NCBI GenBank assembly: GCA_903927685.1
Contig: CAIYOB010001247.1
Span: forward strand, 1-64,000
Reading direction: 5' to 3'
DNA: 64,000 bases
Source of the DNA: an uncultured Planctomycetaceae bacterium
Lineage (GTDB): Bacteria > Planctomycetota > Planctomycetia > Pirellulales > Pirellulaceae
Shown: piece after piece, positions 14,181-22,412 of the stretch
How the letters are laid out: each line of letters starts with the position of its first letter
Position numbering within the stretch: the first letter of the stretch is position 1
Notes under the pieces: generated by a model
Told to the model about the DNA's origin: nothing
What the model saw: the letters and a program-made list of their open reading frames with translations, nothing else
Database searches by the model: none
Translations under genes and position numbers: made by a program

Positions 14181-16375
14181 GGCTCGGCTCTCTTCTCCGC
14201 CGACGCGGACGCGGTCTCGGCCGGACGGGCGGCGGACGCGGGGCTCAAGGCGATCTTGACCTGGGCCGAGGCCTGCGCGACCAACGGCTGGCATTCACCC
14301 GTTTCCGCTTCCAGCGTCGGCAACATCAAGTCCAGGAACTCCTGACGATAGCGACGATAGTTCAAGTCGGCCTTGACTGTCAGCGGACCGGCGGCGTCGG
14401 CGGGCACCGGGAACACGTACACCTGGCTGTCGCTGTAGTTGGGAAAGATCACGCGTTTGCCCTTGCCGCCCGCCTTTTCCCACAGTTCGTGCTTGCGGAT
14501 GAACTCGCCTTTGCCGTCCAGTGGCATGCCTTCCAGCACGAGCGTGCCTTCCTTCCGCGAATTGCCCACGACGTGGACCTTGCCGGGCGAGTCGGCGATT
14601 TCACGGGTCACCGGGTCGATGCCGCCCCATTCCGCCAGCACCTGGCCGTGCGTGTCCAGCACCCGCAGATGGACCCAGCAGCGCATGAAATCCAACGGGC
14701 CGGTGGTCACGTTGTGGCCCGCCTTAAGGTTGACCACCACCGCCCGCAGGCTGACCTCTTCGCCGGGACGAGCCTGCCGCGGCACAACGACTTGCAGCGA
14801 CGCCACGGGGCCGGACGGCCAGAGGTGCGAGATTTCCGGGATCACGGTTTCGCCGCGGATCCACTCTTCCGTCAACTTTACTTGCTGCTGCCAATGCGGC
14901 AGCTTGAGCACTTGGGGCATGAAGAAGTTCGTGGCGACCGTGCCGTGATGGCGGTGGGCGCGGTCGTTGGCCGCGCGGCGAATCGCGCCCGCTTCTCCCC
15001 GGGCGGGATCGGCCGAATCGTGGACGAGCCGCATGTGGCAGTCGACGCAAGACAGCCGTTGGTCCGGGTCGTCCGAGTTCCAGTGGCTGTTCTTCCACTC
15101 GTCCAACTGGTTCTGAGCGTCGACGATGCCAAAGCGATTGAGCTCCTCCGGGACAAATTGCTTGTGGCACACCCCGCAGAACTCCGGCGCGTGCATCACG
15201 GCCCGGTCGTAATCCGCCAAGTGCTGATAGGGATACGCCCGGATCAGAAAGTCGGACACCGCTTTTTGCCACCCGGCCGCCGCCGTTTCCCCGATGTACC
15301 GCCGCGGCGGCACCAGGACGTAATCCGCGTTGCCACGCTGGTCCACTTTGTCGATCGTGTGGCAGACCACGCACGAACAGCCCTCCTGCATGCCGGGCGC
15401 GGACAGGCTCAGGTTGTGAATGTCCTTGGCCCCGGCAAACAGTGAGATCGGATCGTGGCAGCCCGCACAGTAGCGCGTCTCCGCCGGCTCGCGATCGGCG
15501 GCGAACTTCTTCTGCACGGCCTGGAACGAAGGATTCATGGCCGAAAAGCGATGGGCGCTCGGCTCCCACTCGGCGAGAATCTGCTCGTGGCAGCCGGCCG
15601 TGCCGCAGGACGTGGAATTGCTGAGCAATTCGGAATCGATCAGCAGGCCGCCCTCCGTGCGGGCGTTCGACGGAGCAAACGGGCTGCCGCGGTACTCCGC
15701 CGACTTCTGGGCGTAGGAAGCCAAAGTGTACCCGGGCGGCGTGGGAAACTGGCGCAGCTTCACCGGCCACAAGCTCGCCGCCGCCAACAGTCCAGCCGCT
15801 GTCACCGCACTCCAGCCCGCCACGCCAATTCCAAACCGGCGAATGCTGGATCGTAACCGGGGCCACTGCCGCATCTGCGGGCACCGCCGCAGGAAGGCCG
15901 ACACCAAGTGGACGACGACCAAAGCCAAGGCCCCCAGACCACTGACCAAATGCACCAAGTCCCACACCCGTGAAATCCGCGGACCCAGCGCCGCTTGCCA
16001 AGCGAGCCATAACCCGCTGGCCATGCATGCCAGCACCATTACCATCAGCAAATAGCCCAATACCATCTCGGCCGTGATTCTCTGCCGTCGCCATGCCAAC
16101 CAATGCCGAACCTGGTACCAGAGGTACGGCCCGATCGAGGCTACTCCGGCGGCAACGTGTAGCAGTAGCTGGAGCTGCGAGCCGATGGAAAACGGAGCCA
16201 AGTAGATCCACAGCCCCGTGACGGCCTGAATCAAAAGCAGGGCTGCCACGGAGATGGCCAACGCCGAGGCCCAACCGCGGACGGCGATTTCATACGGGGT
16301 GGCCCCGTTGCCCGTTTGTGCCGCCGCGGGCGGCGCGCCGCTCACCGATTCCGGTTCGCCAAATGGACCGTTCAT
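14177..16375 (-). CDS. Membrane-anchored multiheme cytochrome c
   Basis: A 732-residue protein with two parts. Residues ~35-205 contain about five membrane helices with histidines in place (H73, H142, H156), resembling a cytochrome-b-like anchor. Residues ~250-450 carry four CXXCH haem sites (C303, C335, C400, C443) and one CX4CH site (C257-C262-H263). The C-terminal ~250 residues are beta-rich. The layout recalls cytochrome c554/NapC-type proteins that move electrons between quinol and periplasmic partners, but no specific family is certain. GGAG lies about 10 bases before ATG 16375. Its place after the nitrate/ACIII operon points to a role in the same respiratory chain. Confidence 0.8.
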   Translation of the reverse strand: MNGPFGEPESVSGAPPAAAQTGNGATPYEIAVRGWASALAISVAALLLIQAVTGLWIYLAPFSIGSQLQLLLHVAAGVASIGPYLWYQVRHWLAWRRQRITAEMVLGYLLMVMVLACMASGLWLAWQAALGPRISRVWDLVHLVSGLGALALVVVHLVSAFLRRCPQMRQWPRLRSSIRRFGIGVAGWSAVTAAGLLAAASLWPVKLRQFPTPPGYTLASYAQKSAEYRGSPFAPSNARTEGGLLIDSELLSNSTSCGTAGCHEQILAEWEPSAHRFSAMNPSFQAVQKKFAADREPAETRYCAGCHDPISLFAGAKDIHNLSLSAPGMQEGCSCVVCHTIDKVDQRGNADYVLVPPRRYIGETAAAGWQKAVSDFLIRAYPYQHLADYDRAVMHAPEFCGVCHKQFVPEELNRFGIVDAQNQLDEWKNSHWNSDDPDQRLSCVDCHMRLVHDSADPARGEAGAIRRAANDRAHRHHGTVATNFFMPQVLKLPHWQQQVKLTEEWIRGETVIPEISHLWPSGPVASLQVVVPRQARPGEEVSLRAVVVNLKAGHNVTTGPLDFMRCWVHLRVLDTHGQVLAEWGGIDPVTREIADSPGKVHVVGNSRKEGTLVLEGMPLDGKGEFIRKHELWEKAGGKGKRVIFPNYSDSQVYVFPVPADAAGPLTVKADLNYRRYRQEFLDLMLPTLEAETGECQPLVAQASAQVKIALSPASAARPAETASASAEKRAEP

Positions 16376-16583
16376 GCATGCGCTCCACGATACTCAGGCC
16401 GCGGTCGCGGCATGACAAAGAGACGATTCCCCAAGTTAACCCAGTGCGCACGATGTTGGCCAAGTAACTCACCGGCATGTCCGCTACTTCCGCCAACCTC
16501 GGCCCGAGAATGAACTCCCCTCCGGCAACGGAGCCACATGCACCAAGACCCGAATCGCGGCGGGGAGGTTGCTGACCGCATCA

Positions 16584-16615
16584 TTGTTGATCTGTGGATC
16601 AGGAATAAATATATT
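16584..16615 (+). promoter_or_regulatory. Recurrent motif, copy A (TTGTTGAT-N6-ATCA...TATATT)
   Basis: TTGTTGAT (16584-16591), six bases, ATCA (16598-16601), then AATAAATATATT. TTGATC and TATATT are 17 bases apart, like -35 and -10 boxes on the + strand. The motif lies in the 459-base gap 16376-16834, which otherwise holds no supported gene, 209 bases upstream of the minus-strand multiheme cytochrome. On the + strand nothing but very short frames follows, so either it works as an operator for the cytochrome gene or it drives an antisense or small RNA. Confidence 0.5.
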
Positions 16616-16834
16616 GACTCTACGGAATCCGTCAACAAGCGGTTCAGAGGATTTGACATGCCGCGGATCGAAGAAGCCCGTGGCGGAGGGAGCATGACTT
16701 CATGGGGGACGGCGAGGATCTGAGAAAGGGTCAATTACGTATCGTTAGCCCGACGGAAAACGCACTGCTTGCACTGCCGAATGCTACTGGCGGACACGCG
16801 ATGCGTGAAACGGCTCATCTCTTCCCGCACGAGG

Positions 16835-18944
16835 TCAAGCCGTCGATCCAAGCACACCACCAGATCGCGCATGCCGAGTACCGATCCCCGCCGAGGTCAG
16901 GTCGTCAATGAGCAACTCCGTCCATTCCTTGTCTTGCACCCGATCGTCATCGCCGCCCATCCGATCCAGGTCGGCGAAGAACCAGTCGCGGCCTGCGGTA
17001 CCGATGATTACAAGCTGCCCAGCATGCAGGCCGACACCACCCATCATCGTCTGTGTCATGGCACCGTGAGTGCGACCGTCTTCGTCCGTGACGGAGACAC
17101 TGATCGCGTAGAAGCCGACCTGAGCGAAGACGTGGCTCCCATCCACACTACCGCTGCCGTTGGATTCCGTGACGGCGCCCGCTGAGGTGCTGCCGTCACC
17201 CCATTTAATGAGGGCTGTGTGCGTATCACCCAAACCGGCATCCGTGAAGGACGCCGACACGCTGACGTTTTGACCTTGCTGAGCGTGGCCACAGTCCGGC
17301 GAAGTATTGCTGACCACCGTGATGAGGGGCGCAACGTCGACACGGTCACGACCAGCGTATCGCTCGCGGTGCCGCCATCGTCGTCCATGACGCTGAACGT
17401 CACCGCATAAATGCCGGCATCGCTGGCGACAAAGGTGAAATCCTGTCCCGTGCCGTCGGCGATCGTCGGTCCGTTGGTGGCGACGACATGCCACGTGAAC
17501 GTGTGAGTGTCCGCGGTGCCAGGGTCCGTGAAGGTGGACGCAAGCGTGACCATGTCGCCTTCGTTGAGGGCTTGGTCGGATCCCGCATTCACCGGATTCG
17601 GGGCTGCATTGTCGACGTAAATGACGCGCTGGACCACGCCCACTCTGCCACCCTCCGCCGCGACAGTGAAGCCAACCAGGTATTCGCCGTTGCCTGGCGG
17701 CGTAAATGCCAGATTCGAACCGGTGCCCACGGCAACGGAGTGGCCATTCTTCGTCACCCTCCAGGAAATGGCGGACCCGCCAGCCGCCGAGATGCCCAGG
17801 TTGATCTCGTTGCCCTCGCAATTCGTGGCGGAAATTCCCGTGAGCATTCCCGACAGTCCGTCCACCGCCGCCTGAACACCAGCGTTGGTGATCCGACCAC
17901 GACCGACGCGAAAACCTCCCTCCGTAACGCCAGTCATGGTGTGCACAACGTCAGTGGCCAATCCATCCAGAATGGTGAGCCGGTTTTCGCTGGAGTCCCC
18001 ACCCTGGAAATGCAGTCCGCGCTGCAGAAGGACGATGTCTGAACCGAGGTCAACGGTCAATGAGTTCTCAATGCCATCGGCTCCAATCACCGAGATCGGA
18101 ACGGCAGATGAGAACGTGCCCCTCACAACCGCTTCGTCGTTCCGGACAAGCTCGAGAGTGTAACCGCTCAGTCGCAGCACGAGTTCATTGGGCTCACCGT
18201 CGTTGGGCGCGACGTAGTTCAGGGGGGCGTCGTTGAGGATGGTTCCGACGCCGAAATACTTGCCAATCACGGCGTGGTTTGCGTTCGTCAATCCAATCAG
18301 CAGGATTTCGTCCGGCTCAAACCGCGTATCCCCATGCACGAAGACCCGCACCTCCCGCGTCGAATTGTCGCCGGGTGCCGAGGACAACGTGCCGCTCGTG
18401 CTCTGATAGTCAGCGTCAGCCAATGTCGCCTCATGGGCCAACGAGGCGTAGTCGACGCTGACTGGTACGACCGAAGGATTTGCAAGCGAGACTGTGAACG
18501 CCATCAGCGATCCGCCATCAGATTCAGACTGTGTGACGTCCGAGATCGTGAGTACGGGCGCAAGCGCGTTACCAATCGCCGCGGCAGCAATCTCATCCAC
18601 CAAGGCTACCCCGGCATGCTCGTCCAGCAGCGCGTCAATATCGGCCAATCCGGCGGAGGCCTGGGCAAGTTCCCGGGCAACCAAGACTTGGGAGATGACT
18701 GGGGCCTGTGCCAATTGGCGAAGAAACTCGATACCGCCGGCCACTGGGATGGCATCGATCTACTGGTTGCCGGCCACGATAAGTTCGGCCGCACCGCCGA
18801 TCAGGCGCCGGTCGAACTGAAAGCCGAAGGATCCTCGAGCGGTTCCGCGAACGGCTTGAAGAAGTCCAGATTCCTACCGGGATGTTTCCGGAACGAGCGC
18901 AACAGCCGAGCCAATGGTTTCCTGCGGCGCGAATCGGCCAACAT
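16835..18944 (-). pseudogene. Broken exported Calx-beta/PKD-domain protein
   Basis: ATG 18944 (GAGGAG five bases upstream) starts a basic N-terminus that leads to FAEPLED, the beginning of the planctomycete EPLEDRRL export motif. Three lesions follow. An apparent 20-base insertion (18813-18832) splits LED from RRL and shifts the frame. A TAG lies at 18760-18762, between AELIVAGNQ and IDAIPVAGGIEF. A frameshift near 17331-17350 lies between TLVVTV and VAPLITVVSN. Between them the sequence encodes a Calx-beta domain (LTISDVTQSESDGG..., FEPDEILLIGL), beta-rich segments and PKD-like repeats (FTDPGTADTHTFTW, FTDAGLGDTHTALIKWGDGS). Intact it would be a ~700-residue surface protein. Confidence 0.8.
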
Positions 18945-19030
18945 AGTCTCCTCGTTGAGATTGGTGAGTGTCTGGTGGCGACCGGTCATGATCCCCACTC
19001 GATAATGGAGATACCGGCAACGAGGCGATG

Positions 19031-19246
19031 TCACAGTCGCCGTCTTTCCAGGGCCGCCGTCCTGCCCGGTGAAATCCGCTCCTCCTGCATGGCCCGGCGT
19101 TTGGCCGCCAACCGCTCTTGCCAGGGCACGGCAAACAGCGAGTTGCGGCAGAGGACACATCCCGGCCGGCCCGGTACGCACAGGTCGCCAACCCGTTCGC
19201 AGCCATCGTGCTCGTCGTTGTAGTGGGGACAAGAAAAGGAACTCAT
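19031..19246 (-). CDS. Small cysteine-rich protein, 71 aa
   Basis: A 71-residue protein (MSSFSCPHYNDEHDGCERVG...) with six cysteines in the first 33 residues, spaced CPHYNDEHDGC, then GDLCVPGRPGCVLC. The C-terminus is basic and helical (ERLAAKRRAMQEERIS). The cysteines suggest a zinc or Fe-S site; I recall such small proteins from planctomycetes but cannot name a family. ATG 19246 overlaps the TGA of a short upstream frame (ATGA); a GTG at 19261 is an alternative start. The spacing to the next gene downstream (start 18944) is 86 bases. Confidence 0.55.
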   Translation of the reverse strand: MSSFSCPHYNDEHDGCERVGDLCVPGRPGCVLCRNSLFAVPWQERLAAKRRAMQEERISPGRTAALERRRL

Positions 19247-19321
19247 ACCGGCCAGGTACACAATCGTTCGATTATGACATCGAGCTCAGTGCTAATGAAC
19301 ACCTCCCCCACATGTACCATC

Positions 19322-19353
19322 TTGTTGACGTGCAGATGTATAATGAATATACA
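19322..19353 (+). promoter_or_regulatory. Recurrent motif, copy D (diverged)
   Basis: TTGTTGAC (19322-19329), six bases, ATGTA, then TAATGAATATACA. TTGACG and TATACA are 17 bases apart. Compared with copies A-C the right half-site has drifted (ATGT for ATCA), but TTGTTGA and TGAATATA are kept. It also contains its own palindrome, GTATA-N5-TATAC, on the same bases. It lies 76 bases upstream of the minus-strand cysteine-rich gene, in the gap 19247-19479. Confidence 0.4.
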
Positions 19354-19479
19354 CGTCTCAGCGGAGCCGTCAAGACTTTGACCCTTGGGAAGATCGCACA
19401 GCAGGCGAGGTCCCCAACTGCGAACGCACCTCACTGCTCGGACTTTGGCGTCAGCGTCACGATCGACCAGAACAGCACG

Positions 19480-19686
19480 TCATTCGGGCTGCGACGGCTC
19501 CCGATGACGACGAGCGTCCAGCCCTATCATCAGCCAGGCGACCAGTCCATGAATCAGGATCACCGCTCCGTAACCTACGAATGAGCGGCCGGGCGATAGC
19601 AGACCGGCCACAATCATGAGCCCACCGATCAGGCAGGCTATGATTTGGAACAACCGATAAGACCTCGATTCGCTCGACCCCGACAT
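19480..19686 (-). CDS. Small two-helix membrane protein, 68 aa
   Basis: A 68-residue protein starting at ATG 19686, with AGGGAGGAG about 6 bases upstream, one of the best ribosome binding sites in the window. Two hydrophobic segments (LFQIIACLIGGLMIVAGLL and YGAVILIHGLVAWLMIGL) predict a helical hairpin, with a polar C-terminal tail (DARRHREPSQPE). Such small proteins often accompany respiratory complexes as accessory subunits; that role is inferred from position after actF only. Confidence 0.65.
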   Translation of the reverse strand: MSGSSESRSYRLFQIIACLIGGLMIVAGLLSPGRSFVGYGAVILIHGLVAWLMIGLDARRHREPSQPE

Positions 19687-19718
19687 CGTCACTCCTCCCT
19701 TCCAGCAATTCGCTCGGA

Positions 19719-19904
19719 CTATCCCTGAATTCCCGCCCCGTATGGCGGACCGCCGTGGCCGCGTTTGGGGACCGGAACTTCGGGCAATTGCAGACTTAGC
19801 CAAACGACCTTCCGCCTTTCCGGACGGAACCCGGAACGGCGAAAAATCGAACCCTCAACGATCAAGGCTTCGCCACACCGCGGACAATTCTCGTCTTCGA
19901 TCAT
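19719..19904 (-). CDS. Small zinc-ribbon-like protein, 61 aa
   Basis: A 61-residue protein beginning MIEDENCPRCGEALIVEGS. CPRCG resembles half of a zinc ribbon, but a second CxxC pair is missing, so metal binding would need a dimer or is lost. ATG 19904 has GAGGTG six bases upstream and lies 18 bases after the actF stop, consistent with the same operon. The tail is Pro/Gly rich. No family is recognised. Confidence 0.45.
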   Translation of the reverse strand: MIEDENCPRCGEALIVEGSIFRRSGFRPERRKVVWLSLQLPEVPVPKRGHGGPPYGAGIQG

Positions 19905-19922
19905 CGTTCACCTCGTCGAAAA

Positions 19923-21053
19923 TCAAGCGGTTGCTGCGGGTTCGGAAAGGAGGCTCGTTGACGTAGTGGCCGGGGCACTGGGAACTCGCGCCAGAAACCG
20001 CACGAGCGAACCGGCGACGAGCAGCAGACCGCCCAGTTCGGCAAACCCGCACGCGGGGTCGTGACCAGACAGAGGCGGGAGGACCATCAGGTACAGGTCC
20101 AGCCAGCGGCCCGCCAGGATCACCAGGGAAATGCGGACCATCACGCGCCAGTTGCGTTTGGCGGGCCGCGGCAGCAGGACGAAGAAGGGGATGGCCCAGT
20201 TCAAGCCGATGCTCAGCAGCGTGACGGGCTGCCACAAGCCTTGCATGCGGCGGATGAAATAGACGGACTCCTCGGTGATGTTCACGTACCAGATCAGCAT
20301 GTACTGGCTGAACCAGATGTACATCCAGAAACAACTGAAACCGAACAGCAGCTTGCCCAGGTCGTGCAGTTGACTCTCGCCGACGTCCGCGCAGCCGGCG
20401 CCCGTGAGTTTGAGCCATGCAGTCAGCACCACCAATGCGGCCAGGGCACTGACGAAAAGTCCGGCGAACTGGTACGCCCCGAACATGGTGCTGAACCAGA
20501 GCGGCTCCAGCGACATGATCCAATCGAAGCCCGAGGCGGAAACCGACACGCCCAACACAACCAGGGCCACAGCCGAGCGGCCCACGCCCGCCGGAGATCG
20601 AGTCGAAACCAGCCACCGCGCGACCAACGCCCACAAGACGGCGTAAGCCACGGTCCGGCCGACGAAAAAACCGGGCGAGAGCCAAGCGTTCTTGAACCAG
20701 AACGTGGCCCCGTGCGCCGCTTCGCCGTGGGCCCACGGATAGAAGAACAGCCCGCTGACGGCGAATGCCCCAGCGGCGCAGGCGGTCAGCGGCAACGTCG
20801 CCATCAGCTGGCGGGCAGCCGGCAGCAGCGGAGTGCTCCACCGCGCGCCGGTCACACCATGAAAGGCCAGGAAAAACGCCCCGCCGACGCCGAGGCCCGC
20901 CAGCATCACGGAGGCCAACAGCAGGTTGCCCCACGCGCGTTCAGCGGAGAACATCGCGCCCAACGCCAGGGCAGCCCACCCGGTCATGATCAGGCCGGTG
21001 GCCCAGCGACGCAGGACACTGGCGTCTGTTTGCAGGTCAGGGGCGGGAGTCAT
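19923..21053 (-). CDS. actF: Alternative complex III subunit ActF (quinol:cytochrome c oxidoreductase membrane subunit)
   Basis: A 376-residue membrane protein with about ten hydrophobic helices and the conserved feel of ActF: FFYPWAHGEAAHGATFWFKN, ASGFDWIMSLEPLWFSTMFG, and FSQYMLIWYVNITEES with RRMQGLWQP. These aromatic-rich loops are typical of the second large membrane subunit of alternative complex III, which oxidises quinol together with ActC and passes electrons to c-type haems. ATG 21053 is chosen with GGAG 10 bases upstream; the frame is open for 32 codons more. It follows actDE by 31 bases, at the end of a complete act cluster. Confidence 0.85.
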   Translation of the reverse strand: MTPAPDLQTDASVLRRWATGLIMTGWAALALGAMFSAERAWGNLLLASVMLAGLGVGGAFFLAFHGVTGARWSTPLLPAARQLMATLPLTACAAGAFAVSGLFFYPWAHGEAAHGATFWFKNAWLSPGFFVGRTVAYAVLWALVARWLVSTRSPAGVGRSAVALVVLGVSVSASGFDWIMSLEPLWFSTMFGAYQFAGLFVSALAALVVLTAWLKLTGAGCADVGESQLHDLGKLLFGFSCFWMYIWFSQYMLIWYVNITEESVYFIRRMQGLWQPVTLLSIGLNWAIPFFVLLPRPAKRNWRVMVRISLVILAGRWLDLYLMVLPPLSGHDPACGFAELGGLLLVAGSLVRFLARVPSAPATTSTSLLSEPAATA

Positions 21054-21084
21054 GATTGTTGGGCTCCGGGGAGTGAAATAGGAC

Positions 21085-22323
21085 TCACGGCAGTGATGGG
21101 ACGAATGGGGCTTGTGGGGTTGGTGCCGGCGAAGCTGGGGCAACGGCATCGTTCTTGCTTGCCGCCTTTGCCGCCTTCGCGGCTGCGGAGGCCTGTTCTG
21201 CCGCCTGCACCGCGCGGCGCTGCAGGTCGCGGATGTTCAGGACCAGATTCCAGCGATCCTCCTGCGACAGTTGGTTGCGGTGCGCCGGCATGTTGTTGCG
21301 GCCGTAGCTGATCACATGGAACAGCGTGCCGTCCTTCAGCAGCCGCGATTTCTCCGCGCTCCAGGGCGGCGGCGGGGGATAGCCGCGGGCCGGCACCAGG
21401 CCGTCGCCTTCGCCATTGGGACCGTGGCACTGGACGCAAAAGTTGGCGTACACCGCGCGGCCGCGTTCCAAGGCTGCCGCGTCGTCCGTCTTGAACGGAT
21501 TCGTCAACTGTTCGCCGGCTCGCGTCTCGTCTTCGGGCGTGGCCTGATAGTGCAGCGGCCGTGCGTCGCGGGCGATCGTGCCGGCAATCGGCCGCGCAGC
21601 CGGCAGTCCGGCCAGCGCCGTTTGCGGCTCCAGCGGCACGCTGCGGCGCATGGTCGGCATGAATTCCACATTGGGCCGCCCCAGGTTCCGCGGCGTGTAC
21701 AGGATCGTGACGACCACGGCGACAAACGTCGCGGCCAGACCGAAATTCAGCCAGCCCAAATAAGGCCAGGCGTCCGGGTCCTTGACTCCTGGAGCCACGC
21801 CGTTGCCCAGCACTCGCTCTTCGATCTGCTCCGCGTGGTGTTCCGCCAGCAAGGCTGAAATCTGCGTTGCGTCGAACGTCGCATCGGTCTCTTCGACCAA
21901 CAGGGCGAAGCGGTCGTCCGTGATCTGCGGCCGGATCAGCCGGGCCCGTTTGCCGGGCCTGAGCCGCGAGACGAGGAAGAACGCCAGCACCGTGCCCAGC
22001 GCGCCGCACAACACCATCGCCTCGAAGATCACCGGCACAAAGGCCGGCAGCGAGTTGAACGGCTTGCCGCCGATGTTCAGCGGCCAGTCGACCGCCGACG
22101 TCCAGAACTGGTACCAGAGGATGAACAGCGCTCCGGCAGCCCCGCCCAACCCGCAGGCCCAGGTCAGCCGCGACGGACGCCAGCCCAGCGCGTCGTCCAG
22201 GCCGTGCACGGCATAGGGACTGTACACGTCGAGAATCGTCGTGCCGCAGGAACGCAGCGCGCGGACGGCGCTTATCAGGTCCCCCTCGTCGTGAAATGCG
22301 GCTAGTAGTATCCGTCGGCTCAT
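21085..22323 (-). CDS. actDE: Alternative complex III ActD-ActE fusion
   Basis: A 412-residue fusion. Residues 1-~165 match ActD (DUF3341): an alpha/beta domain with DVYSPYAVHGLDDALG, then two helices (TWACGLGGAAGALFILWY, FVPVIFEAMVLCGALGTVL). After a third helix (~190-209) comes the ActE part, a monohaem cytochrome c with C296-VQC-H300 in YANFCVQCHGPNGEGDG and a possible Met ligand near NNMPAHR. In many ACIII clusters these are separate genes. The C-terminal ~60 residues are an Ala/Lys/Pro-rich tail. ATG 22323 follows GGGAAAGAG. Confidence 0.85.
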   Translation of the reverse strand: MSRRILLAAFHDEGDLISAVRALRSCGTTILDVYSPYAVHGLDDALGWRPSRLTWACGLGGAAGALFILWYQFWTSAVDWPLNIGGKPFNSLPAFVPVIFEAMVLCGALGTVLAFFLVSRLRPGKRARLIRPQITDDRFALLVEETDATFDATQISALLAEHHAEQIEERVLGNGVAPGVKDPDAWPYLGWLNFGLAATFVAVVVTILYTPRNLGRPNVEFMPTMRRSVPLEPQTALAGLPAARPIAGTIARDARPLHYQATPEDETRAGEQLTNPFKTDDAAALERGRAVYANFCVQCHGPNGEGDGLVPARGYPPPPPWSAEKSRLLKDGTLFHVISYGRNNMPAHRNQLSQEDRWNLVLNIRDLQRRAVQAAEQASAAAKAAKAASKNDAVAPASPAPTPQAPFVPSLP

Positions 22324-22344
22324 GGCTCTTTCCCGTCTCGAAAC

Positions 22345-22408
22345 AGGTGTCAGGAACCGTTTGTGGGAACCGCCCAGCGAGCCGTTGCGGAAACGGTTCC
22401 TGACACCT
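22345..22408. repeat. Intergenic palindrome with perfect 18-bp arms
   Basis: AGGTGTCAGGAACCGTTT at 22345-22362 is exactly complementary to the arm at 22391-22408, with a 28-base loop. It fills the gap between actC and actDE. The GTGTCAGGAACC core is, as I recall, a widespread palindromic repeat in planctomycete genomes, so this is probably a REP-like element inserted in the operon. It may also modulate expression of actDE relative to actC. Confidence 0.75.
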
Positions 22409-22412
22409 TCTT

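Noticed and set aside
16702..16911. 69-codon + strand frame after motif A
   Set aside because: Overlaps the 3' end of the minus-strand Calx-beta pseudogene and has no family resemblance; kept only as a possible small-RNA region.
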